Of a stretch of 7,460 nucleotides of DNA, positions 1 through 5,922 are shown piece after piece. Made by a program: the position numbers and the translations under genes. Numbering within the stretch: position 1 is the stretch's first letter; the number at the start of each line of letters is the position of its first letter. The DNA comes from Pseudomonadota bacterium (lineage in GTDB: Bacteria > Myxococcota_A > Polyangia > Haliangiales > Haliangiaceae). Where the stretch lies: NCBI GenBank assembly GCA_023430775.1, contig JAEYYY010000801.1, forward strand, positions 1-7,460, in the 5' to 3' direction. The notes below the pieces were generated by a model that searched no databases, was not told where the DNA came from, and saw only the letters and a list, made by a program, of their open reading frames with translations.

Positions 1-2
1 GC

Positions 3-674
3 GCGGGCCCGCACTGGATCGTCTACTTCCACGGCGGTGGTGGCGTGATCGGATCGGTCCGCGGCTCCGAGCCGATCACGCGGCTGCTCGCGGCGCAGAC
101 GCGCTGCACCGTCGCTTCCGTCGAGTACCGGCTCGGCCCCGAGCACAAACATCCCGCCGCCATCGACGACTCGGTCGCCGCCTTCACGTGGGTTCGCGCG
201 CGAGCACCGGGCAAGGTCGCGGTCGCCGGTGACAGCTTCGGCGGCTTTCTCTCCGCCCACGTGTCGCGGCGCGCGAAGCCCGATCTCCAGATCCTGATCT
301 ATCCGATGACGGATCCGACGATGTCGCTCCCCTCGGTCGATCGCCACGCCGAGGGCTACCTGCTGACGCGCTCGATGATCCAGTGGTTCCGCAGCAACTA
401 CTTCCACGCCGACGACGATCGCCGCGCCGCCGCCCCGCTGTTCTGGACCGACCTCCGCGGCGCACCTCCTGCCATCGTCGTCACCGCGGGCTACGACCCG
501 CTGGTCGACGAGGGCGATGGCCATGCCGCGGCCCTGTCCTCGGCGGGCGTCCCCGTCGTCCACCGGCGCTATCCCTCGTTGATCCACGGGTTCCTGAGCC
601 TCGGCGGTGCCGTCCACGCCGCCCGCGCTGCCATCGACGAGCTCTGCCGGGACGTCGTCCGGGAACTGACCTGA
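3..674 (+). CDS. alpha/beta hydrolase, hormone-sensitive lipase type (family IV esterase), 5' partial
   Basis: The gene enters from the left edge, so its N-terminus is missing; 223 residues remain, against about 300 in the family. It is a predicted serine hydrolase of carboxylic esters. The visible part starts just before the oxyanion-hole motif HGGGG (residues 10-14). YRLGPEHKHPAA follows, matching the family's YRLAPEH-P-A block. The nucleophile elbow GDSFGG has its serine at bases 234-236; the catalytic aspartate is in YDPLVDEG (bases 495-497) and the histidine in LIHGF (bases 585-587). Triad and oxyanion hole are therefore complete and an active enzyme is likely. The usual elbow is GDSAGG; here Phe replaces Ala. 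Substrate is unknown: short-chain esters, acylated drugs or lipids are all possible. The next gene begins 38 bases downstream on the same strand but has its own promoter-like sequence. Family is confident, substrate is not. Confidence 0.93.
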   Translation, partial: AGPHWIVYFHGGGGVIGSVRGSEPITRLLAAQTRCTVASVEYRLGPEHKHPAAIDDSVAAFTWVRARAPGKVAVAGDSFGGFLSAHVSRRAKPDLQILIYPMTDPTMSLPSVDRHAEGYLLTRSMIQWFRSNYFHADDDRRAAAPLFWTDLRGAPPAIVVTAGYDPLVDEGDGHAAALSSAGVPVVHRRYPSLIHGFLSLGGAVHAARAAIDELCRDVVRELT

Positions 675-677
675 AAG

Positions 678-705
678 TTGGCCCCGGCGCGACGCCTGGT
701 ACGAT
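678..705 (+). promoter_or_regulatory. possible sigma-70-type promoter giving a leaderless transcript
   Basis: TTGGCC (678-683) and TACGAT (700-705) are separated by 16 bases and each matches four of six bases of the housekeeping -35 and -10 consensus. The -10-like hexamer ends seven bases before the ATG at 713, so transcription would begin at or next to the start codon. No Shine-Dalgarno sequence is visible in the 38-base gap. Inferred from sequence alone. Confidence 0.35.
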
Positions 706-712
706 CGCCCAA

Positions 713-2152
713 ATGACCGCGGTCCTCATCGCTCTGGCTGACATCGGCCCGGCGATGCCGCTCGAAGAGCAGCTGAGCGCCGCCGGCGTCGCCGCGAAGT
801 GGGACGCCCAGCAAGCCGATGGTCCGCGCGGCCCGACCGATGCGATGGTCGTGCTCCTCGATGCCGATCACCTCGGCGCTCGCCTCGCCGAGGTCGCGGA
901 ACGCTGGCGCGCCCAACCATCCGTGCCCGGTGTCGTCGCGTTCGGCGTCTCCGCGGTCGCCCGCGACCAGGCACCTCGCGCGCGCGTCACGCTGCTGTCC
1001 TCGAGCGCCCGCATCGAGACCATCCTCGCCGCGATCAAGGAGGCGGCGAAGATGCGCCTCGCCTCCGGCATGCGCTGGCCGGTGCTGCGCGCCGCCGCCG
1101 GTCTGCCGCCCGTTCCCGAGGACCGCCGCCACTGGCAACCGACGCTCGCCGCCGCGCGCGCCGTCGATATCGAGATCCCGCGCGCCACGCTGCGCTGGCA
1201 CGCCGCGCACTACGTCACGCCCACCAAGAAGCTCGACGAGCTGCGCGAAGATCGCGTCCTCACCGTGCCCGAGCTCGAGGCCTCCAAGGTCATCGACGGC
1301 ACGCGCACCGTGCAGACGCACGTCAAGGCCGGCCCTCTCGATCCGCTGCAGACCGCGCGCATGCTGTGGGCGCTCGGCTCGATCGGCGCGCTCGACTTCA
1401 CCCCGGAGGTCCGCGACGTCGCCACCGGTCCTCGCCGCCTCCTCTCCGATCTGCGCGAGCACCTCCGCGCCCGCATGAAGCGGCTCGAGAAGAGCACCTT
1501 CTACGACGTCCTCGAGCTGACGCCGCTCGCCGAGTACGAGCACATCGAGGCCGGCTACCAATCGGTCGCGAGTCGCTTCTCGCCCACCGTGCTCGACGCC
1601 CACGATCTGTCGGAGCTGCAGCCGCAGGTCAAGCCGATGTGGGAGCTCGTCGAGAAGGCGCGCTCGGTGCTCGTCGATCACGCGGCGCGCGGCCGCTATC
1701 ACGACTGGCTGCGCAGCAAGATCGACTCGCTCAACACGATCTGGGCGATCGATCCCTCCGCCGCGCAGGCCGCCGAGGTCGCGGCCATCCGTGGCCAGCG
1801 CGCGCTCGGTGAGGGCGACGTCCACAAGGCGATGAGCGATCTCGCGATCGCCTGCCGCCACTTCCCCAATCACCCCGAGTACGAGGCCGCGTTCGCGTGG
1901 GCGCGCTATCGCGTACAGGTCTCGTCGGGCCGCGATCGGGTCGAGGGCGCCGTCGCCGAGCGCAAGCAACTCGAGGCGCGGCTGCTCGGCTGCCGGCCAT
2001 GGCCCAAGGCGCTGGTCCCGCTCGCGCTGCTGTGCGCGGCTGCCAACGATGCCGACTCGGCGCGCTGGCACCTGCACACCGCGCTGACGATCGATCCGAC
2101 GATTCCCGCGGCGGCGCAGCTCGCGCAACGACTCGGCATGCGGCGCTACTAG
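713..2152 (+). CDS. multidomain protein: receiver-like N-terminus, winged-helix-like region, degenerate J-domain, TPR-like C-terminus
   Basis: A soluble protein of 479 residues with no signal peptide or membrane segment. I chose the ATG at 713 because the reading frame upstream overlaps the hydrolase in another frame and gives an arginine/proline-rich translation. Residues 1-115 alternate hydrophobic strands and helices like a response-regulator receiver, with Asp50 ending a strand (AMVVLLD), but the conserved lysine near the end is not evident, so phosphorylation is doubtful. Residues 165-232 (VIDGTRTVQTHV, then TARMLWALGSIGALDF) resemble the winged-helix region found with DUF4388/PatA-type proteins. 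Residues 263-335 follow a J-domain pattern (FYDVLELTPLAEYEHIEAGY ... ARSVLVDHAARGRYHDW), but the HPD tripeptide that stimulates Hsp70 ATPase is SPT (290-292). Residues 355-475 look like degenerate TPR repeats. A scaffold or adaptor role, rather than a co-chaperone role, is inferred. Domain calls are by eye; function unknown. Confidence 0.9.
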   Translation: MTAVLIALADIGPAMPLEEQLSAAGVAAKWDAQQADGPRGPTDAMVVLLDADHLGARLAEVAERWRAQPSVPGVVAFGVSAVARDQAPRARVTLLSSSARIETILAAIKEAAKMRLASGMRWPVLRAAAGLPPVPEDRRHWQPTLAAARAVDIEIPRATLRWHAAHYVTPTKKLDELREDRVLTVPELEASKVIDGTRTVQTHVKAGPLDPLQTARMLWALGSIGALDFTPEVRDVATGPRRLLSDLREHLRARMKRLEKSTFYDVLELTPLAEYEHIEAGYQSVASRFSPTVLDAHDLSELQPQVKPMWELVEKARSVLVDHAARGRYHDWLRSKIDSLNTIWAIDPSAAQAAEVAAIRGQRALGEGDVHKAMSDLAIACRHFPNHPEYEAAFAWARYRVQVSSGRDRVEGAVAERKQLEARLLGCRPWPKALVPLALLCAAANDADSARWHLHTALTIDPTIPAAAQLAQRLGMRRY

Positions 2153-2697
2153 AGGTTCCAGTCGACACGCACGCGCTCGACGATCGCGCGCAGCTCGTCA
2201 TCCTCGATCGCGCTGGTCTGCGCGCGGATCGCTTCCTTGTCCCCGGCGGTGGCAGACGTTGCGTGTCGCGGCGACGGCCGGCGCGCTTCTTCCTCGCGAC
2301 GCAGCCTCGGCAAGAGGTCGTGATCGACCGGCTCGCCGCGCGATGGCCTGTCGAGCGAGAACCGGATGTCGGTGATCAGATCCGGTCCGCCGACGAGGCG
2401 CTGGATCTTGCCGAGCATCCGCTCGCGCAGGAAGCGCAGCTCCTGGAGCCAGGTCGAGCTGCGCGCCTGGACGCTGAGCACACCCTTCGAGAGCGACACC
2501 GGCGTGGTGTTGCTCGCGACCTTGGCATCGAACAGCTCCTTCCAGAACACGTAGACGCGGTACTCGCGCATCGCGTCGGTGAGCTTGTGAGTGCGAACGA
2601 CGTGCTCGATCAGGTCTGCTACGTGCAGCTGTTGCCGGTGGTGCGCGTAGCGTGGCCGCGCACGCAGCGGGCGCCAGGGCCGGGCCGCAGCCACCAT
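2149..2697 (-). CDS. DUF721 / DciA-like protein
   Basis: A 182-residue protein. Residues about 26-116 match the DUF721 pattern: W-ELFDAKVASNTTPVSLSKGVLSVQARS, then the family hallmark STWLQELRFLRE (81-92) and an ITDIRFSL ending. In many bacteria DUF721 proteins are DciA, which helps place the replicative helicase on DNA. Residues 117-182 are a charged, probably disordered tail with a final helix (DDELRAIVERVRVDWNL), typical of the variable DciA tail. The ATG at 2697 is chosen because its A is also the last base of the upstream gene's TGA, indicating translational coupling; the upstream extension of the same frame is an implausible arginine/proline-rich translation. The gene is not next to gyrB, recF or dnaA here, so a replication role rests on the domain alone. 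Its stop codon overlaps that of the convergent gene ending at 2152. Family fairly confident; role in this organism inferred. Confidence 0.85.
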   Translation of the reverse strand: MVAAARPWRPLRARPRYAHHRQQLHVADLIEHVVRTHKLTDAMREYRVYVFWKELFDAKVASNTTPVSLSKGVLSVQARSSTWLQELRFLRERMLGKIQRLVGGPDLITDIRFSLDRPSRGEPVDHDLLPRLRREEEARRPSPRHATSATAGDKEAIRAQTSAIEDDELRAIVERVRVDWNL

Positions 2698-3044
2698 CAG
2701 TGGATCCCGTGCTCGCGACAGCAGTCGCAGCAGCGGCGAAGCGCGTGATGGATGAGCGCGCGATAGATCGTGATGTACGCCTCGCGGGTCTGGAGCTCGG
2801 CCGGACCCTGCTTGCGATCGATGCCGACGAGCTCGGTCAGGTGCGGCTTCACCACCTCGGGGAAGTAGTGCAGCTCGGCGCACCAGCCCTCGGTGGGATC
2901 GACATCAGACTCTTCCTCGTCGTCGTCGCGATCGGGAGGGGACGCGAGCTGGCACAGCTCCCACAGCCAGATCAGGCGCGGCTCGAGCTGCGCATACTCC
3001 GCGAATGCGAGCTGCGCTTGCTCGGCTGATGCGAAGGGCTGCAT
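2697..3044 (-). CDS. small acidic hypothetical protein with C-terminal Cys/His cluster
   Basis: A 115-residue protein that I do not recognise. It is the first gene of a two-gene unit with the DUF721/DciA-like gene; its TGA overlaps that gene's ATG by one base (TGATG on the minus strand), so the two are probably translated together. Residues 1-35 form a helix-rich segment, 38-49 a strongly acidic stretch (DRDDDDEEESDVD region), and 54-102 a mixed region with several aromatic residues. The last eleven residues are CCDCCREHGIH: four cysteines and two histidines spaced as CCxCCx2Hx2H, which could bind a metal or be redox active. There is no signal peptide or membrane helix, so it is probably cytoplasmic. 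The ATG at 3044 lacks a Shine-Dalgarno sequence but has TACAGT eight bases upstream. The coding call rests on the coupling and on codon use in keeping with neighbouring genes. Confidence 0.78.
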   Translation of the reverse strand: MQPFASAEQAQLAFAEYAQLEPRLIWLWELCQLASPPDRDDDEEESDVDPTEGWCAELHYFPEVVKPHLTELVGIDRKQGPAELQTREAYITIYRALIHHALRRCCDCCREHGIH

Positions 3045-3052
3045 CCGATCGC

Positions 3053-3058
3053 ACTGTA
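3053..3058 (-). promoter_or_regulatory. possible -10 element of the small-protein/DciA-like operon
   Basis: Read on the minus strand, TACAGT matches four of six bases of TATAAT and lies eight bases before the ATG at 3044. No convincing -35 hexamer sits at the standard distance, and no ribosome binding site precedes the start. A leaderless or nearly leaderless transcript would fit. Weak on its own; it gains weight from similar spacing at 713 and 3199. Confidence 0.25.
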
Positions 3059-3095
3059 AGCCGGAGGTCTGACAAGGCCAGGAAGCGATCCCATT

Positions 3096-3121
3096 TCGAG
3101 GAGTTGGAGCTCCGTCCTCGA
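3096..3121. promoter_or_regulatory. inverted repeat in the divergent intergenic region, candidate operator
   Basis: Seven-base arms TCGAGGA (3096-3102) and TCCTCGA (3115-3121) are perfect reverse complements separated by 12 bases. Within the spacer lies a second palindrome, GGAGCTCC (3106-3113), offset by one base from the centre of the outer dyad. The element sits near the middle of the 154-base region between the divergent starts at 3044 and 3199, where an operator or activator site serving either gene would be expected. No poly-T follows it, so it is unlikely to be a terminator. Confidence 0.35.
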
Positions 3122-3186
3122 TCGCGCGACCTGTGCGTGCGAGTCGTCCGCCGGGTGGGATCGAAGCAAGAGGCGGTCGTTCTCGT

Positions 3187-3192
3187 TATAGT
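3187..3192 (+). promoter_or_regulatory. -10-like element immediately upstream of the sigma-54 activator gene
   Basis: TATAGT matches five of six bases of TATAAT and ends six bases before the GTG at 3199, again placing the expected transcription start on the start codon. It stands out in very GC-rich surroundings. The -35 region at 16-18 bases upstream is poor, and no Shine-Dalgarno sequence precedes the GTG. Confidence 0.4.
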
Positions 3193-3198
3193 CGCGAC

Positions 3199-4740
3199 GT
3201 GCGCGACATCGAGGACCGGCTACACGCCGCACGGCCTGGAACGATCGAGGCCGAGCTGGTCGCGATCGCGCTCGAGGCGACCGGCGCGGAGCACGGCGCG
3301 CTGTTCGTGTGGGACAAGGAAGCCGACGGCCTCGCCCTCGTCCATCACGTCGTCAACGGCGTCACCGTCACGCTGCCGCGCGTGGTGAAGAAGTTCGAGG
3401 GCGAGCCGGAGAAGCCGGCCTCGCGCTCGTCGTCGCCCAAGCTCGGCGAGGAGGTCCGCTCGTCGACGAAGGCCGGCATCGCGCTCCACGTGTTCGAGAG
3501 CGGCGAGCCATACCTGTGCCCCGATACGTCGCGGGACCCGCGCTACACCCGCTATCTGATCGACGTCGGCGCGATCGCGGCCGCACCGCTGCGCTATCAG
3601 CGCCGGGCGATCGGCGTGCTGACGGTGTCGTCGATCAAGCCGCGCGGCCTCGACGACAAGGCGCTGCGCGCACTCAGCGCGATCGCCGAGGTGGCCGCTC
3701 CACTGCTCCGCCGCGCCCAGGTCGACAAGCTGTCGCGGCAAGCCACCGGGCGCCCGCTGATGATCAAGGGGCTGTCGCCGGCGTGGCACGAGGTCGAGCG
3801 CAAGCTCGAGCTGGCGGCGCCCACCAACGCACCGATCTTGATCCGCGGCGAGAGCGGCACCGGCAAGGATCTCGTGGCGCGCGCGATCCACTGGAACAGC
3901 CGCCGCGCCGAGAAGCCGTACGTGGTGGTCAACTGCGCGGCGATCCCCGAGACGCTGCTCGAGTCGATCCTGTTCGGCCACGTCAAGGGCGCGTTCACCG
4001 GCGCCGTGATCCACAAGGTGGGCGAGTTCCAGAAGGCGAACGGCGGCACGCTGTTTCTCGACGAGGTCGGCGAGCTGCCGGTGATGCTGCAGGCGAAGGT
4101 GCTGCGCGCGGTGGAGCAAGGCGAGGTGCAGCCGCTGGGCAGCAACGAGCCGCCGGATCGGGTGGACGTGCGGCTGATCTGCGCGACCAACCGCGACCTC
4201 GAGGGGATGGCGAAGACCGGAGCGTTTCGCGACGATCTGTTTTACCGGCTCAGCGTGATGACGCTCGAGCTGCCGCCGCTGCGGTCGTACAAGGACAACC
4301 TCGAGACCCTCGCGAACGTCTTCCTCGAACAGTCGGCGAGCGTGCACGGCAAGCCGGCACCGAAGCTCGGCACCGCGGTGCTCGCGCGCCTCAGCGCGTA
4401 CGACTTTCCCGGCAACATGCGCGAGCTCAAGAACACGATCGAGCACGCCGTGATCCTGTGCACCGGCGACGAGCTCCAGCCCGAGGATCTGCCGAAGCCG
4501 TTACAGACGGCGACCACCGCGCCCGCGAAGCCGGCGAAGGAGAAGCAGCAGACGCTCGCCGACGCGCGAGAGAGGTGGCTCGAGCCACTCGAGCGTCAGT
4601 ATCTGACCGAGCTGCTCGCCAAGCACGGCGGCAACGTCAAGGTCGCCGCGCGCGCCGCGGGCATCAACACGGTGACGCTCTATCGCTTGTTGAAGCGGCG
4701 CGGCCTCCAGCTCGGCCGCACCGTCCGGGCGCAGGATTGA
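3199..4740 (+). CDS. sigma-54-dependent transcriptional activator, GAF-AAA+-Fis
   Basis: A 513-residue bacterial enhancer-binding protein that would activate promoters used by RNA polymerase carrying sigma-54. Residues about 15-175 are a GAF sensor domain (TGAEHGALFVWD, then GAIAAAPLRYQRRAIGVLTV). The AAA+ core spans about 187-425: Walker A GESGTGKD (217-224), the sigma-54 contact loop GAFTGA (264-269), Walker B GGTLFLDE (282-289), arginine-finger region FRDDLFYRL (343-351) and sensor II FPGNMREL (403-410; the usual first residue is Trp). A Fis-type helix-turn-helix occupies about 465-503 (GGNVKVAARAAGINTVTLYRLLKRRG). Every catalytic motif is intact, so it should be competent. The GAF domain suggests response to a small ligand instead of phosphorylation by a partner kinase, and no kinase gene adjoins it. 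I chose GTG 3199 because translation before it (from GTG 3133) is Arg/Gly-rich and unlike a domain start. Targets are unknown; the divergent operon at 3044 and its own gene are possible. Confidence 0.95.
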   Translation: MRDIEDRLHAARPGTIEAELVAIALEATGAEHGALFVWDKEADGLALVHHVVNGVTVTLPRVVKKFEGEPEKPASRSSSPKLGEEVRSSTKAGIALHVFESGEPYLCPDTSRDPRYTRYLIDVGAIAAAPLRYQRRAIGVLTVSSIKPRGLDDKALRALSAIAEVAAPLLRRAQVDKLSRQATGRPLMIKGLSPAWHEVERKLELAAPTNAPILIRGESGTGKDLVARAIHWNSRRAEKPYVVVNCAAIPETLLESILFGHVKGAFTGAVIHKVGEFQKANGGTLFLDEVGELPVMLQAKVLRAVEQGEVQPLGSNEPPDRVDVRLICATNRDLEGMAKTGAFRDDLFYRLSVMTLELPPLRSYKDNLETLANVFLEQSASVHGKPAPKLGTAVLARLSAYDFPGNMRELKNTIEHAVILCTGDELQPEDLPKPLQTATTAPAKPAKEKQQTLADARERWLEPLERQYLTELLAKHGGNVKVAARAAGINTVTLYRLLKRRGLQLGRTVRAQD

Positions 4741-4753
4741 AATCGAGCGGCGA

Positions 4754-5116
4754 TCACACCCGGGGTCGCGACTTCCGCACCGAGAACCGCGCGTCCGCCG
4801 GGATCTCCGGATCGGTGGCGTCGTCGCGGTTGCTGATCACGCCCGGCGGATTTGGCGACGCCGCGCGGGGAATCGGCGGCGGCGTGGTGCCACGCGCGAC
4901 GCGGAGCGGCGCGGGCGGCGGCGTCGGCAAGGTGATGTACGGGTTGCTGACCGGCGGCGGTACGGAGAACGAATCGACCCGGTTGCGGCGAACGCCGAAC
5001 AGCGCGCCACCGAGGTAGATCGCGAGGCCGACGGTGGCCAGGAGCGAGATCAGGAACACCGCGAACAGCACGCGCGACGAGGTTGCAAGGGTCGATCCGG
5101 GGTCTGGCGTGTGCAA
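4754..5116 (-). CDS. single-pass membrane protein with proline-rich tail, hypothetical
   Basis: A 120-residue protein that I do not recognise. One strong hydrophobic helix, residues 16-41 (VLFAVFLISLLATVGLAIYL), is followed at once by RRNR; by the positive-inside rule the C-terminal 75 residues would be cytoplasmic. That tail is rich in proline (PPP at 53-55, 66-68 and 79-81) and probably disordered, ending in a basic RKSRPRV. The TTG at 5116 is preferred because AGGA lies eight bases upstream (minus strand of 5125-5128), and translation from it begins with a short polar segment before the helix. The longer GTG start at 5200 adds 28 residues and would extend to within 41 bases of the divergent lipoprotein start. 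The stop is 13 bases from the convergent sigma-54 activator. The preserved frame, hydrophobic helix and RBS support a real gene; function is unknown. Confidence 0.7.
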   Translation of the reverse strand: MHTPDPGSTLATSSRVLFAVFLISLLATVGLAIYLGGALFGVRRNRVDSFSVPPPVSNPYITLPTPPPAPLRVARGTTPPPIPRAASPNPPGVISNRDDATDPEIPADARFSVRKSRPRV

Positions 5117-5124
5117 GTCCGCGG

Positions 5125-5128
5125 TCCT
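5125..5128 (-). promoter_or_regulatory. ribosome binding site that decides the TTG start at 5116
   Basis: AGGA on the minus strand, eight bases before TTG. No comparable site precedes the GTG at 5200 or the internal in-frame GTG codons, so it is the main reason for choosing the rare TTG start. Confidence 0.5.
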
Positions 5129-5142
5129 GCACGCGATGGTGT

Positions 5143-5160
5143 GCACCGACCGTACGGTGC
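5143..5160. promoter_or_regulatory. overlapping dyads between divergent genes, candidate operator
   Basis: GCACCG (5143-5148) and CGGTGC (5155-5160) are perfect reverse complements separated by six bases. Overlapping them is a perfect ten-base palindrome, ACCGTACGGT (5149-5158). The element lies in the 125-base region between the divergent starts at 5116 and 5242. A repressor or activator site controlling one or both genes is plausible. No clear -35/-10 pair could be assigned to either side. Confidence 0.35.
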
Positions 5161-5241
5161 TGGAGTCTGCCGTGACCAGCGGCAATCGCCGGCACCTCAC
5201 CTGCGTCTGGCTTTGGGCTAGGTGTGGGTTAGGCGACGCTG

Positions 5242-5922
5242 GTGACGATGAAGTACACGATCTGGATCGCGCTGTTGTCTGCGTGCGGTGGTGGCGGCGG
5301 CGGCGGGGTCTCGCCGAGCGAGTTCCCGGCGGCGATCGCCGAAGTGACGTGCAGCAGGCTCGCCGAGTGCTGCACCACCGAGGAGTTCATGGACGAGACG
5401 CTCGGCTCGGATGACGAGGCCGAGTGCAAGGCGATCTTCACCGGGTTCGGCGGCTTGCTCGCGGACGTGATCGAGGATTCGGTCGCCGCAGGCCGGCTGA
5501 TCTATCACGGCGATCGCGTGCAGACTTGCCTCGACGTGATCGCCGGGTTGTCGTGCGCCGACTTCCAGACCGAGGCCGATATCGAGGGCAGTGCCTGTCA
5601 GGATCCGTTCGAAGGTCTGGTCGAGAACGGTGGCGAGTGCGCGAACGACTTCGACTGCGTGTCGAACTACTGCTCCGGCGACTCGCTGGACTTCGAGGGG
5701 AACATCATGTTCGGCGCGTGCATCGACGCGCCGGTCGCCGGCCAGCCCTGTGACGACAACGATTGCGCGGACGGCGCGTTCTGCGATCGCTCCGGCGAGA
5801 CACCGACATGCGCGCCGCTGCTCGCGGATGGCGCCTCGTGCAACCTCAGCAGCGAGTGCCTGAGCGACAACTGCGACGACACCGGCACGTGCTCCGCGGA
5901 GCGCACGTGCGACGGCATGTGA
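5242..5922 (+). CDS. cysteine-rich lipoprotein with three Gly-x-Cys repeats
   Basis: A secreted, lipid-anchored protein of 226 residues from GTG 5242, or 224 from ATG 5248. An AGG eight bases before the GTG favours the longer form slightly; both keep the signal. The signal peptide MKYTIWIALLSAC ends in the lipobox LSAC, so signal peptidase II would leave a lipidated cysteine. Seven glycines follow immediately, probably a flexible tether. With no Asp after the Cys, outer-membrane or surface sorting is expected. The mature part holds 20 further cysteines, an even number consistent with disulphides outside the cytoplasm. Residues 30-125 are a helical Cys-containing region. Residues 127-215 hold three repeats of a G-x-C, D/E-C, C, C pattern (ENGGECANDFDC; AGQPCDDNDC; DGASCNLSSEC), resembling Dickkopf-like/Cys-rich repeats of myxobacterial lipoproteins. 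The stop abuts the stop of the convergent MATE gene. Ligand or partner unknown. Confidence 0.9.
   Translation: MTMKYTIWIALLSACGGGGGGGVSPSEFPAAIAEVTCSRLAECCTTEEFMDETLGSDDEAECKAIFTGFGGLLADVIEDSVAAGRLIYHGDRVQTCLDVIAGLSCADFQTEADIEGSACQDPFEGLVENGGECANDFDCVSNYCSGDSLDFEGNIMFGACIDAPVAGQPCDDNDCADGAFCDRSGETPTCAPLLADGASCNLSSECLSDNCDDTGTCSAERTCDGM

Noticed and set aside
569..2128. Long minus-strand open frame (519 codons) opposite the J-like/TPR protein gene
   Set aside because: It is antisense to a gene with a coherent domain pattern, and its translation is an Arg/Ala/Gly/Leu-rich sequence without recognisable motifs; long antisense frames are expected in DNA this rich in GC.
3133..3198. Upstream GTG start for the sigma-54 activator
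   Set aside because: It adds 22 Arg/Gly-rich residues ahead of the GAF domain, has no RBS, and would place the TATAGT -10-like element inside the coding sequence.
3045..3198. Sigma-54 (-24/-12) promoter upstream of the activator or the divergent operon
   Set aside because: No GG-N10-GC arrangement with the expected flanking TGGCAC and TTGC bases was found in this region by eye.
3220..4446. Minus-strand open frame of 408 codons opposite the sigma-54 activator
   Set aside because: Antisense to intact AAA+ motifs; the translation has low-complexity Arg/Leu/Ala composition typical of a shadow frame.
4741..4753. Bidirectional terminator between the sigma-54 activator and the membrane-protein gene
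   Set aside because: Only 13 bases separate the stops and they contain no hairpin or T run.
5117..5200. GTG start at 5200 for the proline-rich membrane protein
   Set aside because: No RBS precedes it, whereas the TTG at 5116 has AGGA eight bases upstream; the extra residues would also use up most of the divergent promoter region and its dyad. Not fully excluded.
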